Positions 25,208 through 34,176 of a stretch of DNA of 64,000 bases are shown piece by piece. Position 1 is the first letter of the stretch, and the number at the start of each line of letters is the position of its first letter. The stretch covers positions 1-64,000 of the forward strand of contig CAYGNP010000009.1 of assembly GCA_964351365.1 (NCBI GenBank). The letters run 5' to 3'. The position numbers and the translations under genes were made by a program. The notes beneath the pieces are model-generated. The model saw nothing but the letters and a program-made list of their open reading frames with translations. It was not told the origin of the DNA and ran no database searches. This DNA is from UBA1672 sp964351365. GTDB lineage: Bacteria; Pseudomonadota; Alphaproteobacteria; Micavibrionales; Micavibrionaceae.

Positions 25208-26200
25208 TTAGAAGCTTCGTGTGATGGTGAAGTGGGTGAGATCAGATAGAAGTGTTTTGATTTCAGATTCAGGAAGGGGGGCAAGTGATTCTATTGCGCG
25301 TGCAGCGAAATGGCGGGCCTGATTGATTGTTTTATCCAGGGTCTGATGCTTTGTTATAAGAGTCAGGGCACGATCGAAGTCGGTATCGGTTTGATTTTTA
25401 TAGCCTAAAGTGCGCTTCCAGAATGTGCGTTCTTCCTCATTGGCCTCTGCAATTGCAAAAATTACGGGCGCGGTCATTTTGCCTTCCTTGAAGTCATCAC
25501 CAAGTTCTTTGCCGAGTTTTTGCTGGTTTGCAGAATAGTCGAGCGCGTCGTCGATCATCTGGAAGGCAATCCCCAGATTCATGCCGTAATCATGCAGGGC
25601 CTTTGCGGTGTGTTGGTCTTTACCTGATATAACTGCGCCGACTTCGCAGGCTGCGGAGAAGAGAGCTGCAGTTTTGGATTCGATAACCTTAAGGTACTCA
25701 TCCATGCTGGTTTCGATGTTGTTGGTGGTTATGAGCTGTAGGACTTCGCCTTGAGCGATGATTGCGGCGGCGTTTGAGAGAATGCGCAGGACATCGAGCG
25801 AGCCGGTTTGCACCATCATCTGGAATGACTTTGAAAAAAGAAAGTCACCGACAAGAACGCTGGCTTGATTACCAAAGACGAGGTTTGCGGTTTTTTTGCC
25901 GCGGCGCTCGTGGCTTTCATCAACCACATCATCATGAAGAAGTGTTGCGGTGTGGATGAACTCCACGGCGGCGGCAAGATGATATGATTTTTCCATTGGG
26001 CCGGCACAGATGGATGTTGCCGCGAGTGTCAAGAGCGGGCGGATGCGTTTGCCGCCTGCCGCGATTAGATATTCTGCCAGTTTTGGAATAAGTTTTACAT
26101 CAGAGTGCATGTTTTCCACGATGAGTGTGTTGACGTGCATCATGTCATCATGAAGGAGGGTAGATAAGCGTTCTAGTGGGTTATCCTGGCTTGTGGTCAT
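25208..26200 (-). CDS. ispB: Octaprenyl/polyprenyl diphosphate synthase
   Basis: The ATG at 26200 gives 330 aa, near the length of known IspB. Earlier in-frame starts are at 26224 and 26260 (TTG). The first Asp-rich motif is 'LHDDVVDESHERRGK' and the second 'MIDDALDYSANQ', both binding Mg-diphosphate. 'GGKRIRPLLTLAA' is the IPP-binding segment. It makes the long prenyl side chain of ubiquinone by adding IPP units to FPP, which would come from ispA elsewhere in this window. Small residues before the first DD motif suggest a long-chain product, but chain length cannot be read from sequence. The gene precedes the permease gene on the minus strand. Confidence 0.93.
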   Translation of the reverse strand: MTTSQDNPLERLSTLLHDDMMHVNTLIVENMHSDVKLIPKLAEYLIAAGGKRIRPLLTLAATSICAGPMEKSYHLAAAVEFIHTATLLHDDVVDESHERRGKKTANLVFGNQASVLVGDFLFSKSFQMMVQTGSLDVLRILSNAAAIIAQGEVLQLITTNNIETSMDEYLKVIESKTAALFSAACEVGAVISGKDQHTAKALHDYGMNLGIAFQMIDDALDYSANQQKLGKELGDDFKEGKMTAPVIFAIAEANEEERTFWKRTLGYKNQTDTDFDRALTLITKHQTLDKTINQARHFAARAIESLAPLPESEIKTLLSDLTHFTITRSF

Positions 26201-26263
26201 CGGTTTTAGAGCCTGATTGTGCATATCACGACTTAAACCAGTTTTTGCAGGCTTAGGCAAGGA

Positions 26264-26764
26264 TTAATCTATTTTACCGAAGGAGCGGGAGTTAATTTTT
26301 CCGCCGCTTTTTTGGGATTCTTTGTAGCGTTGGAGTATTTCAACAAGGCCGCCTTGTTGTTTTTCTTTTTCTTCCTCTTTGGCGACTTGTGGCTGTTCTA
26401 CGGTGGGAGGTTCAGGATTTTCGGGTTTTTGAACGCTGGCAGTTTTTTCAGATTGCTCTTTTTCTTTTGCCTGTTCTGCGAGGGTCTTGTATTTGTTCCA
26501 GAGTTTTTGTCCATCTGAGAGTTCTTCATCTGTTGCGGCCGCGGCGGCGGGCTCGGCAGGTTTTGCAGGCTCCGCAGGTTTGTCCTCAGCGGGTTTGGGT
26601 GTATTCCAGCGTGCACTATGCATGCCAGTTTTAGGGGCTTCACGCTCTTCCAGGATTTCCTTTACCGGGTCGTAGGGCAGAGCACTGTCGTTTTCCTGGG
26701 CATTTGCTGGCTGCGGGCTGAGCATCAACAGCGCGAAACAAAAACCTTTTAAGATTATACGCAT
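26264..26764 (-). CDS. Uncharacterised secreted Pro/Ala/Glu-rich protein
   Basis: A protein of 166 aa with a signal peptide (MRIILKGFCFALLMLSPQPANA, cleaved before QEN). The start has AAAGGA about 8 bases upstream. The mature protein is low-complexity: repeated Pro-Ala-Lys-Glu ('KPAEPAKPAEPAAAAA'), then charged Lys/Glu stretches, and a short C-terminal segment 'GGLVEILQRYKESQKSGGK' that may form an amphipathic helix. It is probably disordered and periplasmic. No domain was recognised. It lies just upstream of ispB (64 bp to the chosen start) and is divergent from the GNAT gene. Confidence 0.65.
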   Translation of the reverse strand: MRIILKGFCFALLMLSPQPANAQENDSALPYDPVKEILEEREAPKTGMHSARWNTPKPAEDKPAEPAKPAEPAAAAATDEELSDGQKLWNKYKTLAEQAKEKEQSEKTASVQKPENPEPPTVEQPQVAKEEEKEKQQGGLVEILQRYKESQKSGGKINSRSFGKID

Positions 26765-26811
26765 TGTTTTATCCTTTTTCTTTGATGATCATAAGGGAAA
26801 GCGGCCTTGTA

Positions 26812-27324
26812 ATGCAAGAGTTGAGTATTGAGCAGGCGCGGTATGAGGAGCCTAACCGCCTTTGGGATTTGATTGCGCAGCTTGGGTATCATAAAGACAC
26901 TGAGTATTTTGAGCAATGTTTTGAGCGTCAGGAAAAAGACGAGTTGCAGTTACTGATTGTGTCAATGGCGGGCGTTGATATTGGATATTGTGTTATGAAT
27001 TGGGCGCCAAAATATGCTTATTTCAAGGTTCATAATATTCCAGAAATTCAAGATTTAAATGTGCTTAAGGATTATAGGCGGCGCGGTATTGGCCGAAAGG
27101 TTATTGAGTATTGTGAAGCATTAGCCCGTGATAAAGGCTGCCGTGAGATGGGCATAGGGGTTGGCGTGGATTATTCTTATGGTCCGGCGCAGCGATTATA
27201 CGTGAAAATGGGGTATATTCCCGACGGGCAGGGCGTCAGTTATGATCGAAAACAGGTTGCGCACGGGGAATTTCGACCGATTGATGATAATCTGTGTCTT
27301 ATGATGACAAAAACGCTTGATTAA
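26812..27324 (+). CDS. GNAT-family N-acetyltransferase
   Basis: A protein of 170 aa from the ATG at 26812; alternative starts at 26764 and 26785 overlap the divergent gene's start and have no ribosome site. The GNAT fold is shown by the acetyl-CoA loop 'LKDYRRRGIGRKVIEYCEAL' (R/Q-x-x-G-x-G/A, about residues 89-108) and the later 'GVDYSYGPAQRLYVKMGYIP', a typical beta6-beta7 ending. It transfers acetyl groups from acetyl-CoA to an amine, and the substrate cannot be read from sequence. It is monocistronic, 65 bp upstream of ppdK. Confidence 0.85.
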   Translation: MQELSIEQARYEEPNRLWDLIAQLGYHKDTEYFEQCFERQEKDELQLLIVSMAGVDIGYCVMNWAPKYAYFKVHNIPEIQDLNVLKDYRRRGIGRKVIEYCEALARDKGCREMGIGVGVDYSYGPAQRLYVKMGYIPDGQGVSYDRKQVAHGEFRPIDDNLCLMMTKTLD

Positions 27325-27389
27325 GGCTTCCTTTTTACGCCAGAAATATGCTAAACCCATGACGATGTTCATTTTACTATCAGGAGCGC

Positions 27390-30098
27390 ATGCGCATGAC
27401 GAAGTGGGTCTATAATTTCGGAAAAGATAAGAATGAGGGCGATGCCTCCATGCGCAATCTTTTGGGGGGGAAGGGATGTAATCTTGCGGAGATGGCAGGT
27501 TTAGGTTTACCCGTGCCTCCGGGGTTTACGATTACGACTGAAGTTTGTACGCACTATTATGCGAATGGCAATAAATACCCTACGGAGCTCAAGAATCAGG
27601 TTGAAGTGGCCATGGCGCAGATTGAGCGCAGCATGGGTATGGGATTTGGAAATGTTGACAACCCGTTGCTGGTTTCTGTGCGATCAGGGGCGCGCGTGTC
27701 CATGCCGGGGATGATGGATACGGTTTTGAATCTGGGATTGAATGATGAAACTGTTATAGGCTTGGCCAAAAAGTCAAAGGATGAACGCTTTGCGTGGGAT
27801 TCCTACAGGCGGTTTATCCAAATGTATGGGGATGTCGTTTTGGGCGTGGATCATCATGATTTTGAAGATATTCTTGATACGTACAAACGTGATGAGGGAT
27901 TGTCGCAGGATACAGATATTTCTGCCGCAGGGTGGAAGGAAATTGTCGCATCGTATAAGGATCTTGTGAAGCGCGAGCTTGGTAAGCCTTTCCCGAGTGA
28001 TCCGAAGAAGCAGTTATGGGGCGCGATCGGGGCGGTGTTCAGCTCCTGGATGGTGCCGCGAGCAATTACTTACAGGCGGATTAACGAGATTCCTGAGAGC
28101 TGGGGCACAGCGGTGAACGTACAATCGATGGTCTTTGGCAATATGGGCGATGATTGCGCAACAGGTGTTGCGTTTACGCGTGATCCGTCAACGGGCGAGA
28201 ATTATTTCTATGGTGAGTATCTTGTGAATGCGCAAGGAGAAGATGTGGTTGCGGGGATTCGCACACCGCAATCCCTTACGATTAAGGGCCGTGAAAAAGA
28301 GGGTAGTGACTTGCCGTCTATGGAAGAGACAATGCCGGAAGTGTTCAAGGAGCTTGATGGCTTGCGTCTTAAGCTTGAGAAGCATTTCCGCGATGTGCAG
28401 GATATTGAGTTTACCGTGCAACAGGGCAAGCTCTATATGTTGCAGACGCGTAACGGTAAGCGCACGGCTGCGGCTGCGCTTAAGATTGCGGTTGATTTTG
28501 TGGATGAGGGCGTGATTTCCCAAGAGGAGGCGTTGTTGCGGATTGATCCGCAGAGCCTTGATCAGTTGCTGCATCCGCGGCTTGATCCTAAAGCTGAGCG
28601 TAATGTAATTTCAAAGGGTCTTCCTGCTTCGCCGGGGGCTGCGGCTGGTAAAGTCGTTTTCACATCTGATGAAGCAGAAAAGCTTGGGCAAAATGGTGAT
28701 GCGGTGATCTTGTGTCGTCAGGAAACCTCGCCGGAGGATATTCATGGAATGTACGCAGCAGCCGGGATTTTGACCTCTCGCGGAGGTATGACATCACACG
28801 CCGCAGTGGTTGCTCGCGGGATGGGTAAGCCGTGCGTTGCGGGCGCAGGGGATTTGTATATCGATCAGAAAACAAAAATTATCCGTAAAGGCGCACAAGA
28901 GATCAAGGAAGGTGACATTGTCACGATTGATGGTGCGACGGGTGAGATTATGCTGGGGATGGTTCCAACGCTCAAGCCCGAGCTTTCAGGTGATTTCGGA
29001 ACGCTGATGGGGTGGGCGGATGCGCGTCGGCGCATGCGTGTTCGTGCTAATGCTGAAACGCCTCTGGACGCTGAGACCGCGCGGAATTTTGGTGCGGAAG
29101 GGATTGGGCTTTGCCGGACAGAGCATATGTTTTTTGATGCGGAGCGCATTCAAAATGTACGTGAGATGATTTTTGCGCGCAGTGCGGATGACCGGCGGGC
29201 GGCGCTTGACAAATTATTGCCTGAGCAGCGCTCTGATTTTGAGAAATTATTTGAAATTATGCATGGCTTGCCGATTACTATCCGGCTTCTTGATCCGCCA
29301 CTGCACGAGTTTTTGCCTCATGGGGAAAAGGATATAAAGACATTTTCTAAGGCGGCGAATATTCCAGAGGAGGATGTGAGGTTGCGTCTTGCGGAGCTCT
29401 CTGAGACGAACCCTATGCTGGGGCATCGCGGATGTCGTTTGGGAATTACGTTTCCAGAGATTTATGCCATGCAGGCGCGCGCAATTTTTGAGGCAGCGGT
29501 GAGCGTTGATCAGAAAACAGGCGAGAGCATTATCCCGGAAGTTATGATTCCGCTTGTTGGGGCGCGCAAAGAGCTTGAGCTGATGCGTGCTGTTGTGGAG
29601 AACGAGGCCAAGGCTGTGTTTGCAGAAAAAGGGGCAAGTGTTGATTATCTGGTTGGTACCATGATTGAGCTGCCGCGCGCGGCGCTGATGGCGGATGATA
29701 TTGCCGGGGCTGCAGATTTCTTCAGCTTTGGGACGAATGATTTGACGCAGACGACTTTGGGGATGAGCCGGGATGATGCGTCAAACTTCTTGCCCGCTTA
29801 TGTTGCTAAAGGTATTTATGAACGTGACCCGTTTGTCTCTATTGACGTTGATGGCGTCGGCGCTCTTGTCGGCATTGCATGCGAAAAAGGACGCGATACG
29901 AATAGTAAAATCAAGCTTGGGATTTGCGGCGAGCATGGCGGTGATCCGTCGTCTATTGCGTTTTGTGAGCAGGTTGGCCTTGATTATGTGTCTTGTTCGC
30001 CTTACCGCGTGCCGATTGCGCGTCTGGCGGCGAGTCAGGCCGCGATCCGTGAGGGGTACGGGAAGACGGTTGTCATGAAGGGTAAGAAGAGCGCCTAG
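27390..30098 (+). CDS. ppdK: Pyruvate, phosphate dikinase
   Basis: A 902-aa protein, full length. The N-terminal ATP-grasp domain has 'LGGKGCNLAEMAGLGLPVPP' (positions about 20-39) and 'RSGARVSMPGMMDTVLNLG'. The phosphohistidine swivel domain has 'GGMTSHAAVVARGMGKPCV', with the catalytic His. The C-terminal TIM barrel has 'AEGIGLCRTEHMFF' and 'ICGEHGGDP'. It interconverts pyruvate, ATP and Pi with PEP, AMP and PPi, linking to gluconeogenesis in many alphaproteobacteria. AGGAG lies 6-8 bases before the ATG (an alternative ATG is 6 bases later). Its TAG stop overlaps the stop of the converging ygfZ-like gene in a CTAG. Confidence 0.98.
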   Translation: MRMTKWVYNFGKDKNEGDASMRNLLGGKGCNLAEMAGLGLPVPPGFTITTEVCTHYYANGNKYPTELKNQVEVAMAQIERSMGMGFGNVDNPLLVSVRSGARVSMPGMMDTVLNLGLNDETVIGLAKKSKDERFAWDSYRRFIQMYGDVVLGVDHHDFEDILDTYKRDEGLSQDTDISAAGWKEIVASYKDLVKRELGKPFPSDPKKQLWGAIGAVFSSWMVPRAITYRRINEIPESWGTAVNVQSMVFGNMGDDCATGVAFTRDPSTGENYFYGEYLVNAQGEDVVAGIRTPQSLTIKGREKEGSDLPSMEETMPEVFKELDGLRLKLEKHFRDVQDIEFTVQQGKLYMLQTRNGKRTAAAALKIAVDFVDEGVISQEEALLRIDPQSLDQLLHPRLDPKAERNVISKGLPASPGAAAGKVVFTSDEAEKLGQNGDAVILCRQETSPEDIHGMYAAAGILTSRGGMTSHAAVVARGMGKPCVAGAGDLYIDQKTKIIRKGAQEIKEGDIVTIDGATGEIMLGMVPTLKPELSGDFGTLMGWADARRRMRVRANAETPLDAETARNFGAEGIGLCRTEHMFFDAERIQNVREMIFARSADDRRAALDKLLPEQRSDFEKLFEIMHGLPITIRLLDPPLHEFLPHGEKDIKTFSKAANIPEEDVRLRLAELSETNPMLGHRGCRLGITFPEIYAMQARAIFEAAVSVDQKTGESIIPEVMIPLVGARKELELMRAVVENEAKAVFAEKGASVDYLVGTMIELPRAALMADDIAGAADFFSFGTNDLTQTTLGMSRDDASNFLPAYVAKGIYERDPFVSIDVDGVGALVGIACEKGRDTNSKIKLGICGEHGGDPSSIAFCEQVGLDYVSCSPYRVPIARLAASQAAIREGYGKTVVMKGKKSA

Positions 30099-30838
30099 CT
30101 GTTGTCTTTTAGCAGGGCTATTCCAATATTGCCGCAAGACGAGCGCATCTCGCCGATGATTTTTTCGTCTTTTATAATATTTTCGAATGGCGCGGGGAAG
30201 GTTTTCAGGCCAAGATCATCGAGTGTAACTGTTTTCAGGTGTTTTTTCGCCAGGCCACGGTAATGCATGCGGGCGGTGAGTTCCTGTCCAACATAGCAGC
30301 CTTTTGTGAAGGATATGCCGTTTAGCTTGTCGATGTTGCTTTCGAGGAGGGTTGATTTTCCGGGGATCATATCGCGGCTGCCATCCGGGATGCACAGCTT
30401 TATGCGCAATTTATCCCAAGTCTCGAAAGGTTGTTCGGGCAGGTTTTGAGGTTTTTCAAAGCTGCGAAAACCTATTTCTGGATGGCGGGGATCGGGAAAT
30501 CCATTATTTTCGCCAATGCCGATATAGACAGTGATATCATCGTGTAGTTCAAATGTTACATTTGCGCGCAGGGCGTACATTGAGAGCATTTTTTTGAGGT
30601 CTATGGCGCGCTCGCTGGGTTCACAGTCAAGGATCAAGGCCTCATTTTCCTGGCTAATGAAGAAATCAAACATGAATTTTCCCTGTGGGCTCAGGAGGCA
30701 GCTATAGAGGCATGGTTGCGTGTTTAAAAGGTTTATGTCGTTTGTTATCAAGCCTTGCAGGAATGATTTGCCGTCTGTCCCCGAAATTTTGAGGATTGCG
30801 CGGGGCTTGAGGGTTGTGAAAAAGGGTTCTTGTGTCAT
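30095..30838 (-). CDS. ygfZ: YgfZ/CAF17-type folate-binding Fe-S protein
   Basis: A protein of 247 aa in the GcvT-like tetrahydrofolate-binding fold. The diagnostic motif K-G-C-Y-x-G-Q-E is present ('FTKGCYVGQELTARMHYRG', about residues 178-196), whose Cys is essential in E. coli YgfZ. The N-terminal 'RAILKISGTDGKSFLQGLIT' matches the usual opening. It helps the assembly or repair of certain [4Fe-4S] enzymes, such as MiaB-like proteins. The C-terminal barrel domain is shortened compared with E. coli (326 aa), which is usual for alphaproteobacterial members. It is divergent from the glycosyltransferase gene, with the two starts very close. Confidence 0.92.
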   Translation of the reverse strand: MTQEPFFTTLKPRAILKISGTDGKSFLQGLITNDINLLNTQPCLYSCLLSPQGKFMFDFFISQENEALILDCEPSERAIDLKKMLSMYALRANVTFELHDDITVYIGIGENNGFPDPRHPEIGFRSFEKPQNLPEQPFETWDKLRIKLCIPDGSRDMIPGKSTLLESNIDKLNGISFTKGCYVGQELTARMHYRGLAKKHLKTVTLDDLGLKTFPAPFENIIKDEKIIGEMRSSCGNIGIALLKDNS

Positions 30839-30846
30839 TATATGTT

Positions 30847-31824
30847 ATGAATTCAGTCTCTAAACATATCTTGTTTATCACATCTTCGCGGATTGGCGAT
30901 GCGGTTTTATCGTCTGGGTTGCTGCGGGAGATGATTGCGCGTTATCCGGGTGCGCGTTTCACGATTGCATGCGGGCCGCTTGCTGTCTCTTTGTTTCACG
31001 GTGTGCCGGGTCTGGAGGAGATTATTCCAATCCACAAGCAGGATTATAATAAGCACTGGTTTGATTTGTGGCGGCGCGTGGTTTTAAAACGGTTTGATGC
31101 TGTTGTGGATTTGCGAAATTCTGCAGTTTCACGTCTGGTTTTGTCGCGGGAGCGTTATATTTTTGGAGCGCGCATCGATCAAAGCCTGCATAAGGTTGAA
31201 CAAATGGCACAGGTGATGAGGCTTGGTCATGTTCCGGCGCCAAAATTGTGGTTCAGTGCGGAGCAGAAGGCGCGAGCTTTGGAGCTTATTCCCGCTGGGA
31301 CGGCGGTTTTAGGGGTAGGGCCTACAGCGAACTGGATTGGGAAAACCTGGCCAGTAGAGCGTTTTGTTGAGGTTGTAAGATGGATGAGAGCAGATGACGG
31401 GCTTATGCCTGATGCCCGAATTGCGGTGTTTGCCGCGCCGGGGGAAGAGGATGCTGCGCGTGAGCTGCTGCTTAGTGTCCCTGAAATTTACCGGATTGAT
31501 TTGATTGCAAAGGCTGATCCCGGGACGGCTGCTGCATGTTTGGCACGTTGCAGTTATTATATAGGTAATGATTCGGGGCTAATGCATTGTTCGGCGGCGG
31601 CGGGCGTACCCACATTTGGCGTGTTTGGGCCAAGCTATCCTGCTATTTATGCGCCGTGGGGGCCGCATACCTCCTATGCACGTACACCTGAATCATTCGA
31701 TGAGCTGATTCATTATGAGGGGTATAGCTCCAGCACGTGCGGCTCTCTTATGAACAGTTTGAGTGTTGATATGGTGAAAGAAGGCATAAAAAAGAGCTGG
31801 GGGATGAGTACCAGCTCCGAATAA
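30847..31824 (+). CDS. Glycosyltransferase family 9 (heptosyltransferase-like)
   Basis: I choose the ATG at 30847 (325 aa); a GTG at 30832 would overlap ygfZ. The N-terminus 'ILFITSSRIGDAVLSSGLL' is the GT9 opening (R-x-GD). The C-terminal half has the ADP-heptose-binding motif region 'YIGNDSGLMHCSAAAGVPTFGVFGPS' (key D-S-G-x-x-H and G-V-P-x-x-x-x-F-G). Enzymes of the family add heptose to lipopolysaccharide core. gmhA at 54.5 kb makes the heptose precursor, so the two may belong to one pathway. It is cytosolic and membrane-associated. The exact acceptor is unknown. Confidence 0.88.
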   Translation: MNSVSKHILFITSSRIGDAVLSSGLLREMIARYPGARFTIACGPLAVSLFHGVPGLEEIIPIHKQDYNKHWFDLWRRVVLKRFDAVVDLRNSAVSRLVLSRERYIFGARIDQSLHKVEQMAQVMRLGHVPAPKLWFSAEQKARALELIPAGTAVLGVGPTANWIGKTWPVERFVEVVRWMRADDGLMPDARIAVFAAPGEEDAARELLLSVPEIYRIDLIAKADPGTAAACLARCSYYIGNDSGLMHCSAAAGVPTFGVFGPSYPAIYAPWGPHTSYARTPESFDELIHYEGYSSSTCGSLMNSLSVDMVKEGIKKSWGMSTSSE

Positions 31825-31844
31825 ATGAGTATTACTGAAGTTTT

Positions 31845-32363
31845 TTATCTGTTCAGATTGTCGTAATCGCTGCGCTTTTTCTCGTAAAGCTTGATATTTT
31901 TTGCATCCTTACGGTATTTTGTGTGTGTGCGCTTATAGTTTTCTTCTGATTGAGCAAGAACATCAAAGGGAACGTATTTGATTCGCTCCCACCCACTTGC
32001 AAGCATGCACCCTTCGAAATCAATGTAATCGGAGTGTTCTGCATAGAGTTCGCGGTCGCGCTCTGGTGTGTCCCATCCGGCGAGGCGGGCTTCTTCCGGG
32101 CTGAGGACTATGCCGTCAACATATTCAGGGATTGCATCGCGCACGGCGCCCAGTCGCTCAAGTTCGCGCAGCTCGGTCACGCATCTTGCGATGTCACGGT
32201 TTAACATTTGCTGGGCTTTGGGGCCGCGGAGGTAAAGGGCGGAAGCGGCGTGTACGCGCTGCCAGTATTGACCCTTATCTGCAATCTCATCATTTACGCC
32301 AGCAAAGGCAGGGAAAGAAAGGCTTAGTGTCAGGCCCAAGAGAAGTAAAGAACGCATAATCAT
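31845..32363 (-). CDS. Uncharacterised small secreted protein
   Basis: A protein of 172 aa with a signal peptide (MIMRSLLLLGLTLSLSFPAFA-G). The mature part is helical and charged, with two cysteines ('DIARCVTEL' and 'FEGCMLASGW') that could be disulfide-linked. The segment 'GCMLASGWERIKYVPFDVL' looks conserved and family-like, but I cannot name the family. The C-terminal 40 residues are very rich in Lys and Tyr. It is monocistronic, between the convergent GT9 gene and the binding protein gene on the same strand. No function is claimed. Confidence 0.65.
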   Translation of the reverse strand: MIMRSLLLLGLTLSLSFPAFAGVNDEIADKGQYWQRVHAASALYLRGPKAQQMLNRDIARCVTELRELERLGAVRDAIPEYVDGIVLSPEEARLAGWDTPERDRELYAEHSDYIDFEGCMLASGWERIKYVPFDVLAQSEENYKRTHTKYRKDAKNIKLYEKKRSDYDNLNR

Positions 32364-32444
32364 TTTCTGTAATCTTTATTTTGTTACTACAATCCATAAA
32401 ATCATAACAAGTATAGCTGTTTAGCTCAATATAATTATATAAAA

Positions 32445-34148
32445 TTACAGATTTTTATTTTCCCACCATGTTTCAAGGATCGCCCCGTAGATGGGGGTGG
32501 TGGTAGGATAATGCAGGTTTTTATCATGTGCGATATAGTCAAAACCCTTGTAAAACAGCGGTATGTAGATGTTCTGTTCCATAAGAATTTTATCCATTTC
32601 ATGGGTGTGTTTTATAAGGTCGTCATATGTTGGGGCGTCTGCAATTTTATCCGCCAAAGCGTCAATTTCGGGCAGGCAAATTCCAGAAAAGTTAAATCTT
32701 GCAGATTCTTTGGCTGCGGCGCAGGACCAATAGAGGCGTTGTTCTGTCCCTGGAGAGAGAGAATTTTGCCAGAAAAAGGCAAGCATATCGTAATCATAGC
32801 TTAGTTTGCGGTTTTGAAAGGTTGCGCTGTCGAGAACGCGGATGCTCATCGTGATTCCAAGGCGTTGAAGCGACTTTTGGAAGGTAAGTGCTATTTTTTC
32901 ATCCTGAGGGTTTGAGACGATGATTTCAAACTGGAAGGGGGCTTTTGTGCTGGTGTTTACGCGTTGGCCATTTTCTATCACCCAGCCGGCTTGCGTGAGC
33001 AAAGTCGTTGCCTCTTTCAAGCGTTGTCTGAGCGAGAGCGCTTCTTCTTCTTTTTGCTCCGCTTTTGCGCTGAGGATGGAATTTGGGAACATGCTGTTGA
33101 TTCGTTTGAAATTATTGCCGTACAGATTTTGTTTGACCCATTCATCATTAAAGGCGTGTGAGAGTGCCTTACGGACATTAATATCATCAAAAGGCGGGTG
33201 GCGGAGATTGAAAATCAGGCCATCGGCGCGCTCAGGGCGCTGATGCGGGGCTTCGAGCAGGGCGATGGTTTCACTGATGTCATTATATTGTTTTCGCCAT
33301 TTACTAGCGTCCCATTCACGGCGCAGATTTAGGCTCCCTTTTTTGAAGGCTTCCAAAGCAATTGTGTCATCGCGGAAATAATCATAGGTAATTGTATCGA
33401 AATTATTGTGACCAACGTTAACGAGAAGGTCTTGTGCCCAGTAATCAGGAATGCGTTCGTAGATAATGTTACGGCCCAGCTCGAATGATTTGATGCGGTA
33501 TGGCCCGTTTGAGAGTGGGGGCTCGAGCAAGCCGGCATTGAAGTCGCGGCCTTGCCACCATGATTTGGAGAGGATGGGCATCATGGCGAAGATCATCACA
33601 GTTTCGCGGTTGTAGCCTTCAGCGAATTTGAAGGTAATAGTATGATCGTCCATAATGGTTGCTTCGCGCGCGAGTTTGTAGATTTTGCGCATGTTCGGGC
33701 GGCCATTATCACGCAATGTCTCAAAGGAAAACATCACATCGGCGGTGGTGATCGGGCTGTTATCGTGGAAGCGTGCCTTTGGATTTAGGTGGAAGGTAAT
33801 GCCAGAGCGGTCTTCGGGGATGTCGGCGCTCTCGGCAATCAAAGGATAGAGGGTAAAGGGTTCATCCCAGACGCGTTGCATCAAGCGGTCCGTGATCAGG
33901 TTCATGTTTGGCGGGGACTGACCCTTGAGGGCGTAGGCGTTCAGTGTATCAAACGTGCCCACGGCAGATTGTTTTAAGGTGCCCCCCTTTGGGGCATAAG
34001 GGTTTGCGTAGTGCAGATGCGTGCTCTGGGCGGAGTATTTTGGGTTGCCATGCATGGCCAAGCCGAAGCCCGCAGTTTCTTGTGCGCTGGCTATGTGTGG
34101 CTGGGCAAGAAGAATGAGGAAAAGCGCAATCAGATATTTCATATGCAT
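32445..34148 (-). CDS. Periplasmic solute-binding protein, YejA/OppA family 5
   Basis: A 567-aa protein with a signal peptide (hydrophobic 5-17, IASA-Q). Family 5 features: 'YANPYAPKGGTLKQSAVGTFDTL' (about residues 46-68), 'NPKARFHDNSPITTADVMFSFE' (read as F-H-D-x-x-P-I-T-x-x-D-V-x-F-S) and 'LSNGPYRIKSFELGRNI'. The 'YAPKGG..' opening and the W-rich body resemble YejA, the binding protein of the YejABEF oligopeptide importer. No permease or ATPase genes lie next to it, so the partner must be elsewhere. It is periplasmic, binding peptides or similar compounds. Confidence 0.9.
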   Translation of the reverse strand: MHMKYLIALFLILLAQPHIASAQETAGFGLAMHGNPKYSAQSTHLHYANPYAPKGGTLKQSAVGTFDTLNAYALKGQSPPNMNLITDRLMQRVWDEPFTLYPLIAESADIPEDRSGITFHLNPKARFHDNSPITTADVMFSFETLRDNGRPNMRKIYKLAREATIMDDHTITFKFAEGYNRETVMIFAMMPILSKSWWQGRDFNAGLLEPPLSNGPYRIKSFELGRNIIYERIPDYWAQDLLVNVGHNNFDTITYDYFRDDTIALEAFKKGSLNLRREWDASKWRKQYNDISETIALLEAPHQRPERADGLIFNLRHPPFDDINVRKALSHAFNDEWVKQNLYGNNFKRINSMFPNSILSAKAEQKEEEALSLRQRLKEATTLLTQAGWVIENGQRVNTSTKAPFQFEIIVSNPQDEKIALTFQKSLQRLGITMSIRVLDSATFQNRKLSYDYDMLAFFWQNSLSPGTEQRLYWSCAAAKESARFNFSGICLPEIDALADKIADAPTYDDLIKHTHEMDKILMEQNIYIPLFYKGFDYIAHDKNLHYPTTTPIYGAILETWWENKNL

Positions 34149-34176
34149 AGTGATATCAAATTTTTGCGCCTTTTGT

